Below the pieces are notes generated by a model. The model was not told the origin of the DNA, made no database searches, and saw only the letters and a list, made by a program, of their open reading frames with translations. From positions 1,329,501 through 1,393,500 of the forward strand of contig JAKNDB010000098.1 in the NCBI GenBank assembly GCA_024305405.1: 64,000 nt of DNA, given 5' to 3'. The DNA is from Dirofilaria immitis (lineage: Eukaryota > Nematoda > Chromadorea > Rhabditida > Onchocercidae). This document shows, one piece after another, positions 1-13,500 of the stretch; positions within the stretch are counted from its first letter, which is position 1, and each line of letters opens with the position of its first letter. Both the position numbers and the translations under genes were made by a program.

Positions 1-48
1 TTTTGCTTGCAGTATAAAATCTGTGATTTTACTCTATTAAAATTTTAG

Positions 49-2427
49 TAATTTCTATAATGTCCCGACTTCTTTCTAATCAGTCGGTGGATCAGATAGA
101 GACTTTGATGATTAAAAACTTTCATTTAAAAAACTCATTTAAGGTCTCACTGTGATATTTTTTACTTTTTTTAACATTTATTAATTGTCTTAATAAAGTT
201 TGGTGAGAAGTTCTGCTCAAGGCATTTATGACTAAGATTTTGAACCATTTTTATATGATCTTACTGTTACCATTTTTATGTGATTTTATGATAACATTTC
301 AGCCTGATCATTCCAAATTGTCATCTGACGGCTTCATGTTGAATTTCTTTGATGTGATGCTAAGTTTGGCTGAGAAAGTAACATTTGATAAGGTAGTTTT
401 TGCTCAGGCTTATCCTAACTTTTAAATTTAAGATATTTTTATGCTCTGCAATCACTACTTCGCAAAATTTTCAAGGTCAATACTTATTACATATTCCATC
501 CGAAATGCCGAATTGATTTTTCGGATGAAACACGACTGAAATTGGACTTGGAACAAACAAAAGCTTTCTCAAAAGCGATAGGTATTTCAAATTTTATTTT
601 AAAGATGTATCGTTTGGATGTGCATTTGAATGTATAGGTATTTTATTTCACCGCGATGTAATATTACATTTCTAAAAATGCCAGTGTGCACATTAAACTG
701 GTGACGATTATGATTTGGCTATTTATACAAAGAAAATATTTTTCATTGTTTTTAGATACAAATTTCGAAATCAAATTCCCTACAGAATGTTTCTTCCTGA
801 CAGTGCAGGCGCAACATCTATCACTCTCAGCTGCGATTGGGCAGTTGAAGTATCTGAAGAGGAATTTGCATGAAATTGAACTTGGTTTAAGTGAACTTAA
901 AGTACAATTGCGCAGATTATTGGCACTACAAATAAGAGAAAAAGCAATGATTGAGGCGAAATTGGAACGGGGAATATTTTCCGTACAGTATGATACTTTC
1001 ACTTTGCTTTTAAATTTGAGTTTAAATTTGAATTATCTGTTACTTGGAGGTTTTTCATAATTGAAAGGTTGAAGAAAGAGCAATCTTGATAAATTGCGAA
1101 ATTTTTGAAAATAGATGACAGAAGGAAAGAGAATTTAAAATAGGTAGCAGCTTGGCTAATTGTTTATACATATTAATTAAACCAATTTTGTTAAATTTAG
1201 GACTCTAAGTTCTTAGGATCAACCGCAATCATAGATTTTTTCATTCCAGCTGTTTCAAATATAAATTTTAAAAAATATATGAGTCAAGAGTAAAATTGCA
1301 AGAAATTTCAAATATCAGATTAAGAATTTCGTCATTCATGTTATTTTCAGAGACTTATTCGAAGTATTATGTGTTTAGAAGCGGCTCTATACGATCCTGT
1401 GTTCCTTCATCGAGCTTTAGAATTCTGTAGCCGTCAGCTGACTTTTATCATCAACATTATTAATCCTAATTTGTTAGTTATCCGAAACGTTTAATTCTTG
1501 GTAATATACAAGATGAAAGATTTTCTTCTCCTTTTTTAATTTCCTCTATAATCTATTTATTTTAATTTATAAGCTCATATTCATAGTTATTCTCCATAGA
1601 TGTCGAGGTAGTTGGCGGAAAAGTAGTATCTTTGAAAGATCGAAAGGTCACTGTCACATTAATTCTTTTTTTTTTCAAAATGAAATTCGGAAAGTATATG
1701 GGAAAAGAAAATGTGTTATGACTGATTTACCAAATGAGGATCGATATATATTAACTTCTGGAAAATCTTAAAAGCCGGTCTCACAATATATGAAATGCAA
1801 GAATTTTATCTATTGTTATTATTTTTCAGCATTAACGATAATTTACTTCCTCCTGTAGCACCAGATCTTTTTGGAGCCATGCCGGAATTCTTTTTGGAAA
1901 ACTCTCTCGATTTTATCATCTTTCTACTGAAGTCGGTGACAATAATTTTGGAGTTGGCAGTTTATCCATCTAGCTAATTATTACTTTTTTGTTAAGTGAA
2001 CTATTTATTTTGGAGAATTCATGGATAGAGGAGAAGATAACACAACAAATAATAACCTGATTAATATTGCAGGAATAATCCGGTTATACTTCTGGAAAGT
2101 CGTCTGGATTTGCCTCAACAATTACTCGTATTTATTTGCAGCACTCATTACTTTAATAATAAATTTCTTGCAGCGAAGGTTTATTCTTTTTCATTATAAA
2201 ATATTACGAGCAGTTAAATTTTATTTCAAGTGCTTATGCTTTCTGTTATGTATGGCATGCACTAATCAAAAGATCAAGTTTTGTAGTATATTTTTATACT
2301 ATGCTTATGAATGAAAATTCGGACTTATATAGAATTTCTGAGAAAATGAATTTTTAAAATGAAAAACGGCTGAATATATGAGCAAAATTCGCAAGAAAAA
2401 GCAATCTTTCAACTGTTTTCTAAAGTT

Positions 2428-2468
<41 letters not shown>

Positions 2469-5031
2469 AAGTTGACCTATCAGAAACGAAAGAAATTCTA
2501 ATATGGTTAGTATCGAACTCATTAGCATCAGTCATATTACATCCAGAATCAGAATAATTTTGCTTGTTGTGAAATCTATGAAACGAAAGCAAATTTTAGA
2601 TAGTGGAAGTTCTGTTCATGGTTTGTCCTGCAATTTTACCTGCTGCGTATCAGTTCCATCTTTCTGTTATTAATTCTCCATTGGCCATCAATCAACTCTT
2701 TCCTAGTCTTGTTAAATTTTATGCAGGTATTGTGAAAGCTCCAATTCACTTTTCTTTTTGATTTCATTTTATCTGATTTTAAATGATTTCAGATGTGGAA
2801 TCAACAGGAGCGAGCACTGAGTTCTATGATAAATTTAATATCAGACGGTCAATTCAAGTGATATTCCGCTCTCTTTGGGAAAGTACAATCTACAGAAGTA
2901 ATATTACTTCGTATGCGAGGTAAGTTTTCTTATCTGCTATTGTAAAAGTCATTTACTGCTGATGGCATAAATTCTTGGAGACTTGAATATGATAAAGCTT
3001 TTGTGAGGATCATAATTTAGTAATACTTCAACTACGACATTTATCTTATCTAATAATTTTAATACTTGAATGAACCAGTTCGATGTAGAGTTTACAGTGA
3101 AAGTTATTATTCTGATTTCAATCCTAAACTTAATTATAATTAATAAGTGTATCACTATGGTAATTATGAGAATTTGCGCAACACATTGAATATGTTTATC
3201 GCATTTAAGAGAATGTCCGCCAGATTTTATTCGTTTCGTCAATATGGTTATTAATGATGCAACCTATTTGTTGGATGAATCGTTGCTTGCATTGAAAAAA
3301 ATACATGACATTGAAACACTAAAGGAAAGCAATGAATGGTCTAATCTGGGAGATGAAGAACGTCAAATGAAAGAAGATGCACTGTTAGAAGCAAAACGAG
3401 GTGTACGAAACTGGTTGATACTTGGACGCGACACACTGGATCTTTTCACATATTTAACTGCTGATGCACCCGAACCATTCTATGAGCCGGTTTGATTTTT
3501 TAAAAAATTTTTATTGTTGGCGATAGAGAAGCAAATCTAATTACCGAATTATAAAAGTAATGGTGTAATTGCATGGTCATTACGCAATCTCTTAGCTTAT
3601 AAAATTTTTTTCTTAGTTCTAAGGATTTTTTTCATATTTGAAATTGATGAAAGCTTCAGTTGCTGGGTGAGCGATTGGCTTCAATGTTGGATTATAACGT
3701 GTCACAGTTGTGTGGTCCAAAATGTACAGAATTGAAAGTACGAGACGCAGTCCGTCGGTTTATGTGGGAACCACGAGCTTTACTGCAACAAATAGTTAAT
3801 GTGTACTTGAATTTATCGTCAGAGAAATTTGCAGAATGCATTGCTAATGATGAGGTATTATTATCACCTTGAAAGCTTCGTTTTAAAAATAATAAGTCTA
3901 TTAAGATTAAAAGATCTGTTGGATTAAAAGAATAACAGGATCAATGAAATATTAGAGGTTTATTCATTTGTGTTGTTGATATTACAATTTAATTCAGAAC
4001 AAGCATATCTGAAGGAATGGTGATTTTCGCCGTCTATTCATTATCATCTCCATTAATCTGTTCATTCTTGTGCTGGCAAAAGTATTCATGTTCCTTACTT
4101 AAGCAAACAATTACAGCGTTCATATTCGCCTGACGTATTTTCAATGGTACTTTCTCGCTTAACTACTAATAACATTGTACCTATAAATGAAATTGAACTC
4201 TTGAAAAATCTTGCCGATATGACGCAGAGAATCTGGAAGCAGAAGGCTCAAAATGAGGAGGACTTCGGGGATGATGTTCCAGATGATTTCAGAGGTAATT
4301 TTGAATTAGAAATTATGAGCGGTTTTGAATTTGCAAATTACGGATTAGTTCGTTACTTTTTTTTATAATGCCACTCATTAGATTCAGCATGATAATCTTC
4401 TGTATTATTGAAAGTTAGGTTTCCTTTTCTTAATTACTTCAGATCTCTCATTTTTCTTGCATTGATGCTTTAATTTTTCGAATTTTTTTGTGTTTTTTCT
4501 TGTCATACTTTTTTGTATCCCCAATCTTGATTGCAGATCCGGTAATGAACACACTAATGACTGATCCTGTAATTCTGCCATCAGGACATAAAATGGATCG
4601 GAAACATATTATGCGCCATTTGCTTAGCTCTCAAACGGACCCGTTTACTCGACAACCTCTAAGCGAAACCCAGCTCGTATCTGGTAATTTATTCGTTTTA
4701 TTTTTTTACTGTTCGAATTTTCTGAATTATCTGGAAGATATTTTAAAAAATGTGATAAATAATCAAGTGAGAATAGATTTAGATAATTAATATTTTTCAA
4801 ATTAGTGATCTGTATCATTTTTATTAAGATAGAACTATATTGTTTGATTTATTTCCATTTAGTTTCTTTATATTTCATTATGGATCTTATTAAAATAAAA
4901 TCGTAGTACGATAAAATAAAATCTATGTTAATTTTCAAAATATGGATTCTTACAAATCCATTCCAGACGACGCCTTAAAAACAAAAATTCGAGCGTGGAT
5001 GAAGGAAAAGTTGACGTCGAAATCAAAATGA
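49..5031 (+). CDS. ufd-2: Ubiquitin conjugation factor E4 (UFD-2/UBE4), C-terminal part, 5'-partial
   Basis: E4/U-box ubiquitin ligase that extends ubiquitin chains on substrates handled with CDC-48 (known for the family). Exons inferred from splice signals and phase: 49-143, 303-392, 476-581, 756-982, 1351-1472, 1830-1931, 2073-2178, 2600-2726, 2793-2919, 3210-3489, 3660-3854, 4117-4294, 4537-4683, 4967-5031. They join without a stop into 654 residues plus TGA. Family landmarks appear in order: [71 protein letters not shown]. The C-terminal U-box starts [12 protein letters not shown] and includes LPSGHKMDR and [10 protein letters not shown]. Two acceptors end in AAG (475, 3209) instead of CAG/TAG. 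The first exon is the least certain. The N-terminal third lies upstream of the window. It is on the same strand as the pdha genes but 5.5 kb away, so not an obvious operon. Confidence 0.93.
2431..2465. repeat. (AT)n microsatellite in a ufd-2 intron
   Basis: An uninterrupted AT dinucleotide run of about 35 bases within the ufd-2 intron between the exons at 2073-2178 and 2600-2726. A minus-strand open frame that reads through it is an artefact of the repeat. Confidence 0.95.
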
Positions 5032-7306
5032 AAAGATTTAAATTTGGAGTTTTAGTAACCTATTAATAGACAATAATGTATAACGGAGAAGTGCTTTCAA
5101 TTTGTTATTATGTCAGTGCTTTGAAATTCAGAGGTTTTCTTTCTAAAATTTGCTGATATATTTTTCTGGGCGTACTATATGCTACTGATATTGATTTGAA
5201 AAATCTAACGATTTGATAACGTGGGCTATGTTGTTGTATAATGATTTTTTCCATTTTCATTTGATCTTCTCTTTTAGATTTATGACTACATTTTTTATCA
5301 GGTCATAGTTAAGTAGTAGAATAACTAAAAATCAATACAGAAAGTTTATGAAACCGGTAAACGACGGCAAATACAGTCAAGGTCACGAGGTAATTGTAAG
5401 AATAAAAGAGCTTATCACTCTTATTCAGTTAATTCCGTGGTTTTATAATATTGCATTAAATCATTTCTCTCACTTTCTTCTCGTGATTTGATCAGGTATT
5501 TATGAAAAAATGATTTGAATTACAAAATACAGCTCGATTCCGAAAAAAACGAGTGACAAAAACGATCTTTTCGGAGAGTCTCATTTTTCGAGGGTACGCG
5601 ATCATTTTTTATAACTATTATCTGTTATTATCATTTTATTTCATAAGATTTGATATCTTACGAATTCCTTACCCATGTTTCTATTAATACGAATATGGAA
5701 GGAAGAAAAAAACAGAAAGAGATTTCAAGTATTATAATGTGCTTGAAAAATTGCTAGAAATTTTTCAAGATTTGCTTTTTATAAATAAATAAGCATGTTT
5801 TATTTAACTGTTTGAAATATTTATTCTTACTAGAATTTCTCCATATGTGCAAATCTTCTGCAATATTTCGTAATGAAAAATTAACGTTTAAATATGATCT
5901 TATTCTCGTTACAAATTTGCATATTCTTTTGTTCCTAGCAATGAATTAACTGCCTCATTTTGAAATTTTTCTTTTTGGTAGGCAAAAGATTAATCTTATT
6001 ATATTAGGTTACCTGTAAAACTTTTCTCAGGATAATCTTCTTATACTTCTCTCTTTAAATGTTGTATTCTATATTGTATTATGAATTTTTATGTTTTTTT
6101 GATTATTGTAAAGTATATTTTTCTAATGATTTTGATCGCTTTGAATTCAAAATGTATATTAAATCAAATTATTGATGAATTGAATATATTATAAAATTAT
6201 ATTGCAAAGAATAGCAATAATGCAAAATTGATGATTATTTCATAGATTAGAAAAATGAAATAAACGAATTTGCATCAAAGATAGAACATAAAAATTTATT
6301 AATTTTTGAAACGAAATGAATTTCTATTTAAAACTAATCAAGTATGAATGAAAAATTACTCGTAATGTTTACATTTTCAGATATATGTTGAATTCTCGTA
6401 TATTCTAATTTACGCCATAATATGACATTTTTTAAAACTCGTTCTGTGTATTTCATTGACGGTTTTTTTTTGGTTCAATGTTTTGCACAAGTTTTAAAAA
6501 TTTGAACAAAATTGCGTATGTAAACATTTAATGTGAATTACTCGTCGAATAATATTTACTTTCTGTTTTTCCTTTTGATAAGAAATTTTTCCGATTATTG
6601 TAAAATGCTAAAATATTCAAAATTATTTCTACTTTTACCAGCAAATATTTCCATTAGTTTATTCAAGAATAACATTTCTAGAGTTGAATCAATTTGTATA
6701 GCAAAGTAAAACTAGGCACTATTCATATATACTGAAAACTTAGTTAGTAAGACAAGCTTTCGATATTTTACATATATTGGTAATAAGATTAATTTAGGAA
6801 ATAAATGTAATGTTTACTCTCAAATGTATGCATTAATGTAATTTTATCAAATGCTTATTTTTACACTTATTTATCGAGAATCGGAAGTGGAGAACACGAT
6901 TGAAGCATATGAATGGATTCTATAAAGATTTAAACAATTTTTTGTCAAAAAAATGCTCATTAAAAATTGGTCTAAAATTACTGTACAATTTTTAAAGACC
7001 CAATTATTACTGCTAAGTGGAGAAAAATTGGATTCGAATAATTGGGTTGAAGTTTTTCACAGCGGTTCAGTCAATCACGTCATGTGCAGTGTTGTTGATA
7101 AATGCAACTTTTATTTCTTCAAGCAGTTTTTCTCGTGTTTTGCTTCTTCCTCCTATCCAGCATGAATTGCCATCATTGGCTTAATAAATGCATCCGAGAT
7201 TTTTCACATTAACAAATTTCTCGATAATTTCGCAGGATTCGATCATCGGGAATTCATCCAACTAGTATTATCAGTGGTTATGTAGTGTTGTAAAAAGCAT
7301 ATAAAA

Positions 7307-7480
7307 ATGCTCCAAATTATCTTACCTCCAAACCGATCGTCGTTTGTTTATTCATCTGGTGAAGTGAAAGAGCAGGAAATGATTATTACTAGTAAGCACG
7401 AAAGATATTACCGATTTGTTGTCATGCTATTGTCTTCCACTCTCCTACATTCTTACACTGCAATGAGCATTTTTGATTAA
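7307..7480 (+). CDS. Possible small ORF, 57 residues, unrecognised
   Basis: An ATG-to-TAA frame of 58 codons in the ufd-2/pdha gap. It starts MLQIILPPNRSS and contains a mixed central part (GEVKEQEMIITSKHERYY) and a hydrophobic tail (VVMLLSSTLLHS). Its composition is less Lys/Asn/Phe-biased than chance frames in this A+T-rich background, which is the only reason to list it. There is no clear trans-splice acceptor, no recognisable domain, and it may be chance. Confidence 0.18.
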   Translation: MLQIILPPNRSSFVYSSGEVKEQEMIITSKHERYYRFVVMLLSSTLLHSYTAMSIFD

Positions 7481-8539
7481 TCAAGTATAATGATTGCAAC
7501 GTGTCATCAATTTCAATCAATTATTTACTACTATCCATTTATCTGTTCCACTTACATTCATTTCCTTTCAAAATTTTGCCAATTATTTCAATAATTTTCT
7601 CATTCATTTATTATGTACAGTAATTTCAAAAATCATGAATATCATTGTATATCATTTTAAAATAACATAAAATGATCTTATGATTTTCTATTAGCATCTA
7701 ATGATTGATAAACACCTGACATTTAGTTCATTTTATTTTTTATTTTTGTTATTTGTTATTTGCTTTTAGTCAGATAATCTGCCCTATTTATTGTAAACAA
7801 CAATGAATTATTTGAAAAAAAAATGAACGAAAAGACATTTCAAATAATCCTTACTTTTGCTTTCTCTTCACATAATTGTGTTGTAAAAGTATTGTTCCTT
7901 TTTTTTTTTTTTTCATTACCTGATGATTTGATGTATTCGAAAGTTAAGCGATCATATTTGATTAAAATATTTCAAAAATTGCCATTAAATTTATGATTAT
8001 CAAATTTCTTTCTTTTATCTTTTTATCATTTATCATTTCAATAAATTATGTCCAAGATAAAAAAATATTTTCCTTACAAATTGAGTAAATATTTTTATAA
8101 TTTTATTAAATAAATATCAATAATTCATTATTGATATTTATATGTTAGTAATATAATATCTCGATCATCAAAAAATCTCTTTAATACTTTACTATATGAT
8201 TCAATAGATTAAAAAAATTTTTTTATTCTATTAATTTATTTAAATTAAAAATTGAATTTTGAATGTTTATTTCAACAATTCATAAAATATGTAATTTAAT
8301 ATTATAATTCCAATTGATATATTAATTATAATATTAATAAAAATGAATTATTGAATTTTAAATTTGATAATATTTTTGTTATAATTTAAATGATTGCATA
8401 ATTCTTTGATAATTTTGTAAATTTCTATTTCAAAAAAGTTATGTTTTTTTACATTTTACAAAAAAAAAGAAAATCAAATTTAGCAAATTTGTAAAAATAT
8501 CAAAAATTGTGTTCATTTTATTTGATAAAAAAATTTCAC

Positions 8540-8550
8540 ATATATATATA

Positions 8551-8608
<58 letters not shown>

Positions 8609-8612
8609 TGTA
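8540..8612. repeat. (AT)n/(GT)n compound microsatellite
   Basis: A short AT run leads into a long, almost perfect GT dinucleotide run. It lies in the intergenic region upstream of pdha copy A and is probably length-polymorphic. Confidence 0.95.
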
Positions 8613-9791
8613 CATCCCATCTACAACAAAAATAGTTGAAGAAATGTAGAAAAATAAAATGATAAAATGAATTCAAAATTGAAAATATATTTCTGGAAAT
8701 ATAAAAAATTATTGGTTGAAGTTTATTCGATAAAATATTTTAATGAAATAAAGCATTTTCAATTTAATGAAATAATCTCATTCACATTTTCTCGATATCT
8801 CGACTGAATACATTACAATTGCTTGAAATTTCTCGATAAGTAAACAGACTAATTTTGTGATTATTAATATTTTTGAGAATTAGATAAAGTTTTCTTTTCT
8901 TTTTTAATAAATATTTTTATTTGAAAAACTTATTTAAAGTAAAAACATTTTCATTATATTATTATATTAATTATGGAATAATTTTATTTTTACTTATCCA
9001 CAATTGTTTTTATCACTAATCATTATTAGAATAATGCTTAAAAAATTTTTATCCATAATTGTTTTTATCACTAATTATTATCAGGATGGTATGAGAAAAA
9101 TATTTAATTTTATAAAATATAATTCTCAAATTAGATAAATAACAAAACGGTATATATTTTAATATGCAATTTTAATGTATGTAATTAAATTTGCAACATT
9201 TCTACATTCTCATAAATTTTCTATTATGCAGGAAAAATTTAAAAAAAAGAAAAAAAAGAGGAAAATTAATTTTCATTACTTTCAATAATATGATATTTTA
9301 GAAGGAAATTTTTATAATTAAATTCTAATTTGCACAATTTCATAATTGATTACATTGGTATCCAATTATTTAACAACAAAAACTCTTTTTTTCTTTTCAT
9401 ATGACAAGACAATATTATTATGAATTATTAATTTATTGATACAAATTCAAATTTATTTTCTAAATTAAAATTTTTAAAGTCATTATTTAATCAACGTAAT
9501 ATATTCAATTTCATCATTTAGTCATAACGATGTTTGAAATTGAACTTTAATTTTACAAAAGTTTATTTTCATAAATAACAAATTGATATTATTGATCATT
9601 TGTCATTGAAAATTTATCTTTTTTTTTTTTGTTTCAGATAGCAACAAAATATTGTTACAACTTGTTTCTAATTTATTTAATAACAAAAATTTAAATTTTT
9701 CTTTTAAATTTCTTTAGATAATGAAATGTTAAATATTGCTGGAAATGGCGTATTTAAAAAAAAAAAATTGCATCTTTTTTCTCATCGTTTT

Positions 9792-10005
9792 GCGCTCATT
9801 TCTCGAGATTCTGCCCATAGAATTTCTCATCGAAACATAGAATTTCTCATCGTTTTCCGTTCATTTTTCGAAATTCTATCTAAGACGTTCGAAACATGTT
9901 TTTTTCCTGGATAATTAAAAATTTTTGTAATTTTTCTTCCCATTTTTTTCCGCTCATTTCTCGAAATTTTTCTGGTAATTTGTATTTTCCGCTCATTTCT
10001 CGAGA
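9792..10005 (+). repeat. Cluster of a recurrent CGCTCATTTCTCGA-type motif
   Basis: Four copies of a 14-16 base motif occur at about 9792-9807, 9857-9873, 9950-9966 and 9989-10005. Two are CCGCTCATTTCTCGA, the others differ by one to three bases. A second short repeat, CATAGAATTTCTCATCG, appears twice between the first two copies. The cluster ends about 520 bases before the proposed start of pdha copy A. It could be a decayed tandem repeat or a set of regulatory sites; sequence alone cannot decide. Confidence 0.6.
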
Positions 10006-10528
10006 AGCTTTCTCTTTTAGATATTTGTATTTTTAATTTTATTTCACTTTCTTTTTTTTTTCAAGAATCGATGGTTAGAAATAAGAATAAAAATAACAGC
10101 TGTCCCATTATTTTTTTATATAAGAAGTATATTATTATAAGAAGTAATTCTCTCTTCATAGTAGTATGATATTGGCATACATATTCATATCCTTCTGAAG
10201 AATCGATTAATCGAAATACTTCTTATCATATCACAAATTTTATGATTCTGATAAATTTTTCTTTGCGATCATTTGAAATAAAATAAAATATTTTCTTTCA
10301 CATTGATCTGTATTATATTTATCGATTTTATAATATTTTATTTTTATTTTCAATCGAGATTAAATGATTGCATTACTAGGTTCACTTTATCATGAAATAA
10401 TTGAATCAAATCGATCATAAAATAAACTTTTTGTTAAGATAAAAAAGTCTTACGTTAATCTATTAAAATATGATGATAATGTAACAATTACAGAGAAAAT
10501 TTGCGGAAATTAATTTTATCTGATAATT

Positions 10529-13500
10529 ATGATTAGCGCTTTATCGATTGCCATCAAGGCATCTAAGGTAAGATAAGTTTAATAACAAAATCTTTCTCTT
10601 TTTTTTTATTCCTTTATAAATTCAAAAATTTGCAAAAGAAAATTCTTTAATTTTATTCAAAATTCGATTTAAAATTTCAAATTTAAAATCGAATATTTTT
10701 TAAATTTAATATTTATAATTCAAAAATTATTTCTTAACACATAGAAGATATTCACTTTTATTCAATAATTTCAAATTATTTTTTATATTTTTATTGATAA
10801 TTGAAAAATCATTCCATATAGAAAGTATCATTATATTGCTTATTATTTTTTCATATATTATCATTTATCACTCAGGTATTGCATAATTTCAGACACCGGT
10901 ACAACAACAATCACTGATAGCATTATCAATTCGTTTGGCTAGCAAAGAAGCATCATTTCAAACGAAACCATATAAATTACATCGATTAGAATCTGGTCCA
11001 TCAACGAATGTTTCTGTCACACGAAATGATGCTTTAGATTTCTATCGTAAAATGATGGTTTGTATTTTATTCTATTCCTATCTTAAAAAAAAAAGGAATA
11101 AAAAGACAAAAAGAATATTACCTATTCTTATCTTTTTCTTACATTTATATATTAAATAATAAATCCAATCATATTTGCTAATTTTTATAAAAAAAAAAAT
11201 GTTGTATTTTTTCTAATAATGATAACAATAGTAATATATACACCTGTATTACAGGTAATTCGACGAATGGAGACAGCAGCAGGAAATCTTTACAAAGAAA
11301 GACTTGTCCGTGGTTTTTGTCATTTATATGCCGGACAGGTAATGATAAATTTTCATTTCTATTTTTTTATACTTTCTGTTAAATAAATTTATTAAATTTT
11401 TTCTCTTTTTGTTTTGATCTTTTCATATAGCTATCAAAATATGTATTGAAACTAATCGATATATCTGAATTGAATAATCGAATATATATTTTTAAATAAA
11501 TAGCTAATTTATGCCTTTTTTTTGTAGCAATTATTAGATAAATTTCTTTTTCAAATTTTATCTCTCAAATTATTTCTATTCATTTTTATTAAAAATTTAA
11601 ATTGCTTAATTAAATTTATATATTTGTTATTATTAGGAAGCGATCGCAGTTGGACTTTGTGCAGCAAAAGATGACGAAGATGCTATAATTACATCATATC
11701 GTTGTCATGCATGGACATATTTAACTGGATCAAATATTGTGAAAATATTATCAGAATTAACAGGTTAGTAAATAACTATATTTTTTATATTTATTAATGA
11801 TTAATTATTAATGAGAAGTATTTTTGAAACAATTTGATAAGATAAAGTTTTAGTGAAAGGAGGCATTTTTTTAAGCCTAAATTAATTGGAAATATTTTTT
11901 AATGAAATGGATAAATCGATAAGTTAGAATGATAATTGATTATTGCATTATAATTCATATTCAATCTCAATCTCAATCTCAATCAATTATTTATCTAATA
12001 TTAACAATTAAAATATTATAAATGAAAATATTCAGGATAATGATCATTTTCTTTTTTTTTTTTTAGGTCGACGTACTGGTAATGTATATGGAAAAGGTGG
12101 TTCTATGCATATGTATAACAAAAATTTCTTTGGCGGTAATGGTATTGTTGGTGCACAACAAGCACTTAGCGCAGGTTTAGCATTTGCTCATAAGTATAAT
12201 AAGAAAAAAATGTTTCATATACTTTATTTGGTGATGGTGCTGCAAATCAAGGACAATTATATGAAGGTTTGATATGTTTAAGTTTATAATAATAATTTAG
12301 CACCTTATGATTATTTGATTAAAGAAATTTCAAAAAAATTATTTAATATTTCTCGAATTCATATCATATCATATCATATAATCATGCATTCTACCAAAAT
12401 TATCAGCAGAGACATGATAGAATTTTATAGTTATAAGGTAGGGAAATCTTATGTTATTATTTAATTGGCGCAATTTATCAACAATTATTACTTAATGAAA
12501 TAAGATATTTATTTGCATTTTGTATTTATAAAAAAAAAAAAAAAGCTTTTATTATCTTTCTATCAGTACTGTAGTTGAGTAGAAAGCTGATAAAAGTTTT
12601 CGTAATCATAAAGTAAAGGAAAAAAAATGTCATATTTATCATTTTATTAATGCGTTTGTTCAATAGTAATTGCTTAAATCAAACAACTGATTAAATATTG
12701 TAGTCATTAAGTAGAATAAAGCATCAATTTTATTCGTTTACAAAAAAAAATTAAAAAAGCAATATTTGTTTTTAAGAATTTATCATTCTTTCTATTAATA
12801 CTATCAGGAGGAAACTGATAAAAGCTTATTTCAAATATAGCGATGGAAAGAATTTAAGTATTGACCAATGATAAGGAAGTTAGCTTAAACAAAAGTGAGA
12901 AACCTTTTAGCTCTTATATTTCAAATAAAATAGTTTTATTTTTTTAGTCATTAATATGTGTGCATTATGGGATTTACCATGCATATTTATTTGCGAAAAT
13001 AATGGATATGGTATGGGTACACCAGCTGATCGTTCATCTGCCGTAACAGATTATTACACACGTGGAGATTATATACCAGGTATTTGGGTAAGTTTGATAT
13101 GTTTGGATAGGTTTAAGCAAATTGCTTAGATGGTTTTAATTTATTTAGACAAGTTGTTTAGGTAAATTTAATATATTGAATTTAGTTTAATATGCTTAAC
13201 TAAGTTTAATTTGATTAGATAAATTTAATAATGATAATTGCAGGAAATTTGCAGCAGCAGTTTATTCTCATATAAACAATTAAGTTTTGAAAAATAATTT
13301 TAGGCTGATGGTATGGACGTTCTTGCTGTTCGAGAAACAATTCGATGGTCAAGAGAATATTGCAATGATGGAAAAGGACCTCTTATGCTAGAATTTGCAA
13401 CATATCGATATTCCGGCCATTCTATGTCCGATCCGGGAACAAGGTTAACATACATTTTTTCTTCGAGAGTTTTAGAAATTTTAGAAAAAGAAAAAATAAT

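Larger units (their letters stand above)
5032..10528. other. Intergenic region between ufd-2 and pdha copy A
   Basis: A+T-rich sequence with many short homopolymers and frequent stops in all frames. It holds one weak small reading frame (7307-7480), a GT microsatellite (8540-8612) and a cluster of a CGCTCATTTCTCGA-like motif (9792-10005) just upstream of pdha copy A. I see no tRNA, no conserved protein motif and no transposon coding sequence. Confidence 0.6.

Noticed and set aside
664..1002. Minus-strand frame of 112 codons inside ufd-2.
   Set aside because: It is antisense to the exon encoding FPTECFFLT and neighbours, which match UFD-2 closely on the plus strand.
1600..1640. A possible micro-exon between ufd-2 exons at 1351-1472 and 1830-1931, considered to fix a phase mismatch.
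   Set aside because: Donors at 1473 and 1932 put all exons in phase and align with the human UBE4B sequence without it.
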